Source of the DNA: Geobacillus kaustophilus
GTDB taxonomy: Bacteria; Bacillota; Bacilli; Bacillales; Anoxybacillaceae
Direction of reading: 5' to 3'
Assembly: GCF_000948285.1 (NCBI RefSeq)
Contig: NZ_JYBP01000003.1
Span: 682,001-746,000, forward strand
DNA: 64,000 nucleotides
Position numbers and translations under genes: made by a program. Shown here piece by piece: positions 59,639-64,000 of the stretch. The notes under the pieces were generated by a model. The model was not told the origin of the DNA. It ran no database searches and saw only the letters and a program-made list of their open reading frames with translations. Position 1 is the first letter of the stretch. Every line of letters begins with the position of its first letter.

Positions 59639-60949
59639 ATGGCAAATCCAGTCGTGGCCATTGTCGGCCGTCCCAATGTAGGAAAATCGACGATTTTCAA
59701 CCGCATTGTCGGGGAACGCATTTCCATCGTCGAAGACGTGCCTGGAGTGACGCGCGACCGCATTTACAGCCAGGCTGAATGGCTGAACCATTCGTTTTAT
59801 TTGATCGATACCGGCGGCATTGACATTGGCGACGAGCCGCTGCTTGTGCAAATTCGCCAGCAGGCGGAAATCGCCATCGATGAGGCAGATGCCATCATCT
59901 TTATGACGAACGGCCGGGACGGTGTGACTGCGGCTGATGAAGAGGTGGCCAAGCTGCTCCGCCGGTCGAATAAGCCGGTTGTGCTCGCGGTGAACAAAAT
60001 CGACAATCCGGAAATGCGTGATTTGATTTACGACTTTTACGCTCTCGGTTTTGGGGAGCCGTATCCGATTTCCGGAGCTCATGGGACAGGGCTTGGCGAT
60101 TTGCTTGATGCTGTCGTCCGCCATTTCCCGAAAGGCGGTGGGCAGGAGTATGAAGAAGACGTCATTAAGTTTTGCCTCATTGGCCGGCCGAATGTCGGCA
60201 AATCGTCGCTTGTCAACGCAATTTTAGGTGAGGAGCGGGTCATCGTCAGCGACATCGCCGGTACGACGAGGGACGCCGTCGACACCTCGTTTGTGCGCGA
60301 AGGGCAGAAATATGTTATCATTGATACGGCAGGGATGCGCAAGCGAGGAAAAATTTACGAAAGCACGGAAAAATATAGCGTCTTGCGCGCGTTAAGGGCC
60401 ATTGAGCGCTCGGACGTCGTGCTTGTTGTGTTAAACGCTGAGGAAGGCATCATCGAGCAGGACAAAAAAATCGCCGGATACGCGCATGAAGCGGGTCGCG
60501 GTGTCATTCTTGTCGTCAATAAATGGGATGCGATCGAAAAGGACGACAAAACGATGGTCGAATTTGAGCGGAAGATTCGCGACCATTTTCCGTTTTTGGA
60601 CTATGCGCCGATTTTGTTCGTATCGGCGAAAACGAAGCAGCGGCTGCATAAGCTCTTGCCGCTCGTCCGGCTTGTGAGCGACAATCATGCGATGCGCGTC
60701 CAGACCAATGTGCTCAATGAAGTCATCATGGATGCGGTGGCGATGAATCCGACGCCGACGCATAACGGCCGGCGTTTGAAAGTTTATTACATGACGCAAG
60801 TTGCCGTCAAACCGCCGACGTTTGTCGCGTTTGTCAACGATCCGGAACTGATGCATTTTTCATATGAACGGTTTTTGGAAAACCGCATCCGCGATGCATT
60901 CGGCTTTGAAGGCACGCCGATTAAAATCATCGCCCGCCCGCGGAAATAA
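59639..60949 (+). CDS. der: Ribosome biogenesis GTPase Der (EngA)
   Basis: Essential double GTPase for maturation of the 50S ribosomal subunit. The 436-residue product has two GTPase domains, each with the G1 motif GRPNVGKS (residues 9-16 and about 182-189), [13 protein letters not shown] and NKID/NKWD, then a KH-like C-terminal domain (about 355-436). ATG 59639 follows AAAGGGTGG; the in-frame upstream extension runs through the leader terminator. The stop codon sits at the edge of a GC-rich repeat. Confidence 0.96.
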   Translation: MANPVVAIVGRPNVGKSTIFNRIVGERISIVEDVPGVTRDRIYSQAEWLNHSFYLIDTGGIDIGDEPLLVQIRQQAEIAIDEADAIIFMTNGRDGVTAADEEVAKLLRRSNKPVVLAVNKIDNPEMRDLIYDFYALGFGEPYPISGAHGTGLGDLLDAVVRHFPKGGGQEYEEDVIKFCLIGRPNVGKSSLVNAILGEERVIVSDIAGTTRDAVDTSFVREGQKYVIIDTAGMRKRGKIYESTEKYSVLRALRAIERSDVVLVVLNAEEGIIEQDKKIAGYAHEAGRGVILVVNKWDAIEKDDKTMVEFERKIRDHFPFLDYAPILFVSAKTKQRLHKLLPLVRLVSDNHAMRVQTNVLNEVIMDAVAMNPTPTHNGRRLKVYYMTQVAVKPPTFVAFVNDPELMHFSYERFLENRIRDAFGFEGTPIKIIARPRK

Positions 60950-61068
60950 GAAAAGCGGGGGCGCCGAGATGAGCTCTCGAAGCCAAATGTTCTTCACCCT
61001 TAGTGGTGCTTGCCTCCCGAGGGGGAAGGTTATTTGGCAGAAGAGAGCTATTCGCCGCAGCTAGACAG
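60948..61068 (-). repeat. GC-rich dispersed repeat, copy 2 (121 bp, minus orientation) with adjoining fragment
   Basis: Read on the minus strand it begins CTGTCTAGCT and ends GCTTTTCTT, like 53518-53635, but the middle differs. At 61070 a second copy starts (AAGAAAAGCGGAGGCG) and seems cut short near 61118. It overlaps the last bases of the der stop codon and separates der from gpsA by over 200 bases, where B. subtilis has very little spacing. Confidence 0.65.
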
Positions 61069-61165
61069 AAAGAAAAGCGGAGGCGAGTGTTTCGCCGCCG
61101 CGAAAGTCGGACGAACAGAACGAAGAGGCGGCGTTGCGACAATCGGGTAAAGGAAGTGGAAAACG

Positions 61166-62200
61166 ATGGAGAACATCGCTGTATTGGGGGCTGGAAGCTG
61201 GGGGACTGCGCTGGCGCTCGTATTGGCTGACAATGGACACTACGTCCGGCTCTGGGGTCATCGGACCGAGCAGATCAACGAAATTAACGAAAAGCGGACG
61301 AATGAAAAGTATTTGCCGGGCGTTCGCCTGCCGGACGCCATTATCGGTTATGACGACCTTTGCGCTGCGCTTGACGGCGTGGCGATCGTTGTGCTCGCCG
61401 TGCCGACTAAAGCGATCCGCTCGGTGCTTGCGGATGTGCGCGCCTGCTTGGCGGCGCCGATCACCGTCGTCGCTGTCAGCAAAGGGATTGAACCGGGAAC
61501 GCATAAGCGGGTGTCGGAAATGGTCGCCGAAGAAATGGGGGAATGGCTTGCAGATGTTGTCGTTCTCTCCGGGCCGAGCCATGCCGAGGAAGTCGTGCTC
61601 CGCCACCCGACGACCGTGGCGGTATCGTCGCCAAATATGGAAGCGGCGCGCCGCATTCAAGACATCTTTATGAACCATCACTATTTTCGCGTGTATACGA
61701 ACCCGGATTTAATCGGCGTCGAAGTCGGCGGGGCGCTGAAAAATATCATCGCTTTGGCCGCCGGCATCAGCGACGGGCTCGGCTATGGGGATAACGCCAA
61801 AGCCGCTCTTATTACAAGGGGGCTCGCCGAGATCGCCCGCCTCGGCTGCGCCCTCGGCGCCAACCCGCTGACGTTCGCCGGTTTGACGGGAGTCGGCGAT
61901 TTGATCGTCACGTGTACGAGCGTTCATTCCCGCAACTGGCGGGCCGGCTACATGCTCGGCCAAGGAAAAAAGCTGGACGAGGTGCTCGAGAGCATGGGGA
62001 TGGTCGTCGAAGGGGTGCGGACGACAAAAGCCGCCTATGAGCTGGCGAAAAAGCTTGGCGTGAAGATGCCGATCACCGAAGCTCTCTATGACGTATTGTT
62101 TGCGGGAAAAGACCCGAAAGAGGCGGTCGATTCGCTCATGGCGCGCGGAAAAAAAGAGGAAATGGATGACTTAAACAACATTTTTGCCGAACAAGAATGA
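61166..62200 (+). CDS. gpsA: NAD(P)-dependent glycerol-3-phosphate dehydrogenase
   Basis: Reduces dihydroxyacetone phosphate to sn-glycerol-3-phosphate for phospholipid synthesis. The 344-residue product has the N-terminal dinucleotide-binding motif [20 protein letters not shown] (about 5-24), [15 protein letters not shown] near 108-122, [10 protein letters not shown], and the catalytic Lys region [33 protein letters not shown] (about 189-221). ATG 61166 follows AAAGGAAGTGG. Confidence 0.96.
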   Translation: MENIAVLGAGSWGTALALVLADNGHYVRLWGHRTEQINEINEKRTNEKYLPGVRLPDAIIGYDDLCAALDGVAIVVLAVPTKAIRSVLADVRACLAAPITVVAVSKGIEPGTHKRVSEMVAEEMGEWLADVVVLSGPSHAEEVVLRHPTTVAVSSPNMEAARRIQDIFMNHHYFRVYTNPDLIGVEVGGALKNIIALAAGISDGLGYGDNAKAALITRGLAEIARLGCALGANPLTFAGLTGVGDLIVTCTSVHSRNWRAGYMLGQGKKLDEVLESMGMVVEGVRTTKAAYELAKKLGVKMPITEALYDVLFAGKDPKEAVDSLMARGKKEEMDDLNNIFAEQE

Positions 62201-62221
62201 TGAAAATAGACCAATGGCGGT

Positions 62222-62249
62222 ACAAGTCGTCTTCGTTCTGCATACAATA
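62222..62249 (+). promoter_or_regulatory. Possible sigma-K promoter downstream of gpsA
   Basis: An AC dinucleotide (62222-62223), 17 bases, then CATACAATA (from 62241) fit the late mother-cell sigma-K pattern (AC, 16-17 bases, CATAnnnTA). It lies directly upstream of a terminator, so any transcript would be about 80 bases. Confidence 0.35.
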
Positions 62250-62295
62250 TGGCGAACCATCATCGGCTTGAGCTTCCGGAAGGGTATGAGGGGAT

Positions 62296-62338
62296 GCTGA
62301 AGTAAAGAAAGCCCCGCTTTACTTCAGCTTTTTTTTTG
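62296..62338 (+). terminator. Strong terminator before the DUF2768 gene
   Basis: Twelve-base perfect stem (GCTGAAGTAAAG/CTTTACTTCAGC) with a 9-base loop and nine Ts. Confidence 0.92.
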
Positions 62339-62342
62339 CCAA

Positions 62343-62351
62343 TGCTATAAT
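62343..62351 (+). promoter_or_regulatory. Extended -10 promoter for DUF2768-yphF
   Basis: TGCTATAAT with perfect TATAAT at 62346-62351, overlapping the tail of the preceding terminator. No clear -35. Confidence 0.55.
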
Positions 62352-62380
62352 TATAGTTGTCGAAAAAAGGAGGAGCGTCC

Positions 62381-62584
62381 ATGTCACCGGCGTTAGCGAA
62401 AATGTGGATCGCCATCGCCTCGATGGTGTTTATGTTTATTTCCGTCGGCTTCATTTACTTAAGCCGCTACAAAGTCAAGATGAAATGGCTTCGCTTCCTG
62501 TTGGCGCTCGTCGCCTACATTCTTTTGATTTTCGCCGGCATCATCATTATTTTCGTCGTATTCAGCGGACCGACACCGCAATAG
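62381..62584 (+). CDS. DUF2768 small membrane protein
   Basis: A 67-residue protein with two hydrophobic segments (about 9-26 and 36-61) and a basic loop between them (SRYKVKMKW). It matches the DUF2768 family usually found between gpsA and spoIVA in sporeformers; function unknown. ATG 62381 follows AAAGGAGGAGCG. yphF begins 17 bases after the stop, so they share a transcript. Confidence 0.8.
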   Translation: MSPALAKMWIAIASMVFMFISVGFIYLSRYKVKMKWLRFLLALVAYILLIFAGIIIIFVVFSGPTPQ

Positions 62585-62601
62585 ACAAAAAGGTGGGAAT
62601 G

Positions 62602-63324
62602 ATGAAACGAATCGCTCGCTTGTTGTTGTCATGTATATGTTTGGCGCTGCTTTCCGGCTGCTTGTATCCACAAGAGCGGCTGAAACAAAACCAAATTCCT
62701 TACAAAGACCAAGTGGCGGCCGTCCAATCGGCGGTGGACGAGTACCGGAGGGCGACCGACGGGCTTCTGCCGATTAAAACACGCGACATGAACACGCCGG
62801 TGTATTTGAAGTATCCAGTCGATTTTCAAAAGCTCGTTCCCCGCTATATGCAGGAGCCGCCGGGAAACGCCTATGAAAGCGGGGGCGTCTTCCAGTATAT
62901 GATCATCGATGCGGAAACGAACCCGACGGTCAAGTTGCTTGATCTGCGCTTAGCCGAACGAATCCGCGATCTGAAGCTGCGGCTCAGCATGTACACGGAC
63001 AAGCATAAATATCCGCCGTTTCAAGACGTCGTGGCGCCGGGCGTATTTACGCTTGATTACAAAAAGCTCGGCTATAAAGAGCCGCCTTATGTCGTCAGCC
63101 CGTTTTCCGGCAACAACTTGCCGTTTGTCATCGACGGGAATGGAGAAATTTACATTGATTACCGTTCTGATTTATATGCGGCGTTGAAAAAATATCCGCA
63201 CCACTACAAGCCGGGTGACGATATTCGCTCGATTTTGACCGACCATTCGCTGTTTGTGCCGGCGTATTCGCTGCCCTATACGATCGACGCCAAGACGAAT
63301 GAACCGATTTTTTTCACAAAATGA
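62602..63324 (+). CDS. yphF: YphF, lipoprotein
   Basis: The 240-residue product has a lipoprotein signal (LLSGC, Cys near residue 20) and a soluble domain with no known fold that I can name. Sequence, length and place before spoIVA fit B. subtilis YphF. ATG 62602 is 5 bases after AAGGTGG; ATG 62599 is also in frame. The long upstream frame is a shadow of the DUF2768 gene. Confidence 0.85.
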   Translation: MKRIARLLLSCICLALLSGCLYPQERLKQNQIPYKDQVAAVQSAVDEYRRATDGLLPIKTRDMNTPVYLKYPVDFQKLVPRYMQEPPGNAYESGGVFQYMIIDAETNPTVKLLDLRLAERIRDLKLRLSMYTDKHKYPPFQDVVAPGVFTLDYKKLGYKEPPYVVSPFSGNNLPFVIDGNGEIYIDYRSDLYAALKKYPHHYKPGDDIRSILTDHSLFVPAYSLPYTIDAKTNEPIFFTK

Positions 63325-63331
63325 GTCATCT

Positions 63332-63373
63332 TCCCTTCTCTAGGAAAATACATTCTAGAGAAGGGATTTTTTC
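63332..63373 (+). terminator. Terminator after yphF
   Basis: Eleven-base perfect stem CCCTTCTCTAG/CTAGAGAAGGG with an 11-base loop, then ATTTTTTC. Confidence 0.92.
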
Positions 63374-63392
63374 TATTTTAGTCATAACCGAA

Positions 63393-63423
63393 TCGGACAA
63401 CATCATATGCATATAGTGTCCGA
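63393..63423 (+). promoter_or_regulatory. spoIVA promoter region with inverted repeat
   Basis: CATATAGT (63410-63417) resembles the sigma-E -10 (CATACANT) and spoIVA is sigma-E dependent in B. subtilis; the -35 is weak. The element lies inside an inverted repeat, TCGGACA (63393-63399) with TGTCCGA (63417-63423), which could bind a regulator. Confidence 0.45.
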
Positions 63424-63480
63424 CTATGCTAGCTCATTCCACTGTTTCTTATAACGACCGAAGGACTGGAGGGGAGTCAT

Positions 63481-64000
63481 TTGGAAAAGGTCGATATTTT
63501 TAAAGATATCGCCGAGCGGACCGGGGGCGACATTTATTTAGGGGTCGTCGGCGCCGTCCGCACCGGAAAATCGACGTTTATTAAACGGTTTATGGAGTTG
63601 GTCGTTATTCCGAACATTAAAAACGAAGCCGATAAAGCGCGCGCCCAAGATGAACTGCCGCAAAGCGCCGCCGGCAAGACGATCATGACGACAGAACCGA
63701 AGTTCGTGCCAAACCAGGCGGTGACGGTGAAAGTTGATGAGGGGCTTGAAGTCAACATCCGTCTTGTCGACTGCGTCGGCTACGCCGTGCCCGGCGCAAA
63801 AGGATATGAAGACGAAAACGGGCCGCGGATGATCCACACGCCTTGGTATGAAGAGCCGATCCCGTTCCAAGAGGCGGCGGAAATCGGGACAAGAAAAGTC
63901 ATCCAAGAACATTCGACGATTGGAGTCGTCATTACGACGGACGGCACGATCGGGGAAATTCCGCGCCAAGACTATGTCGAAGCGGAAGAACGGGTCATTA
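63481..64000 (+). CDS. spoIVA: Stage IV sporulation protein A, SpoIVA (partial, runs off window)
   Basis: SpoIVA is the ATPase that polymerises on the forespore surface and forms the base of the spore coat. The first 173 residues are present. Features: the opening EKVDIFKDIAERTGGDIYLG, the Walker A GAVRTGKST (Gly24-Thr32, Lys30), the MTTEPKFVPNQAV stretch and the DCVGYAVPGAKGY region. The TTG start at 63481 follows GGAGGGGAG; no ATG gives the known N-terminus. The frame is open to the right edge. Confidence 0.95.
   Translation, partial: MEKVDIFKDIAERTGGDIYLGVVGAVRTGKSTFIKRFMELVVIPNIKNEADKARAQDELPQSAAGKTIMTTEPKFVPNQAVTVKVDEGLEVNIRLVDCVGYAVPGAKGYEDENGPRMIHTPWYEEPIPFQEAAEIGTRKVIQEHSTIGVVITTDGTIGEIPRQDYVEAEERVI

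Overview
The window reads as a chromosomal segment of a thermophilic, spore-forming, Gram-positive bacterium of the Bacillaceae, almost certainly Geobacillus or a close relative. The gene content and order match the scpB-spmAB-res-sigX-serA-recS-gudB-sleB-cmk-der-gpsA-spoIVA stretch of Bacillus subtilis. Base composition is high in G+C for a Bacillus, many genes start with GTG or TTG, and several families point to Geobacillus (family I pyrophosphatase, alpha-ribazole salvage genes). No rRNA, tRNA, CRISPR array, intact insertion sequence or prophage was seen.

Layout. 1-12.5 kb: scpB, an orphan gene, a long SodF-type superoxide dismutase, the sporulation operon dacB-spmA-spmB behind a sigma-E-like promoter, rluB, and the cytochrome c maturation and redox-control operon resABCDE. 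12.6-16.7 kb: N-acetylglucosamine operon nagA-nagB-nagR-nagP with a NagR-type operator in its promoter, then a gene remnant and a MITE-like element. 17.2-22.4 kb: a two-component system of unknown signal, a polytopic membrane protein of unknown function, an acetamidase/formamidase-family hydrolase and an amino acid permease; then yvbH. 23.4-33.4 kb: a cobalamin riboswitch and a 12-gene operon for import, remodelling and assembly of B12 from cobinamide and alpha-ribazole (btuF, btuC, btuD-cbiZ fusion, cbiB, cobD, cobU, cobS, cobC, a second CobU-like gene, pduO-type adenosyltransferase, cblT, cblS), closed by a terminator. In B. subtilis sigX directly follows resE; here about 21 kb of accessory metabolism lies between them.

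33.4-43.6 kb: sigX-rsiX, hisK, the minus-strand genes serA, ppa and fer, then ypbB-recS-ypbD-ypbE-ypbF. 43.6-44.7 kb: the spore coat operon cotJABC on the minus strand. 44.8-53.4 kb: an orphan membrane gene, ypbG, ypbH (MecA-like adaptor), gudB, ypdA, ansA, prsW and the germination pair sleB-ypeB. 53.7-64 kb: ypfA, ypfB, cmk, plsC, ypfD, ypzI (minus strand), yphA, yphB and its small partner, der, gpsA, a DUF2768 gene, yphF, and the start of spoIVA, which runs off the right edge.

The most interesting non-coding signals are two about 115-120 bp MITE-like elements with imperfect terminal inverted repeats, two about 120 bp GC-rich repeats with conserved ends, a near-perfect 24-bp tandem repeat upstream of the unknown two-component system, a leader with an internal terminator before der, a palindrome over the serA promoter, a 21-codon Cys-Cys microORF with an ideal ribosome binding site just before the B12 riboswitch, and a possible sigma-K-driven short transcript after gpsA. 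No clearly new defence or mobile system was found. The best candidate for an undescribed system is the two-component/membrane protein/amidase/permease cluster at 17.2-22.4 kb.
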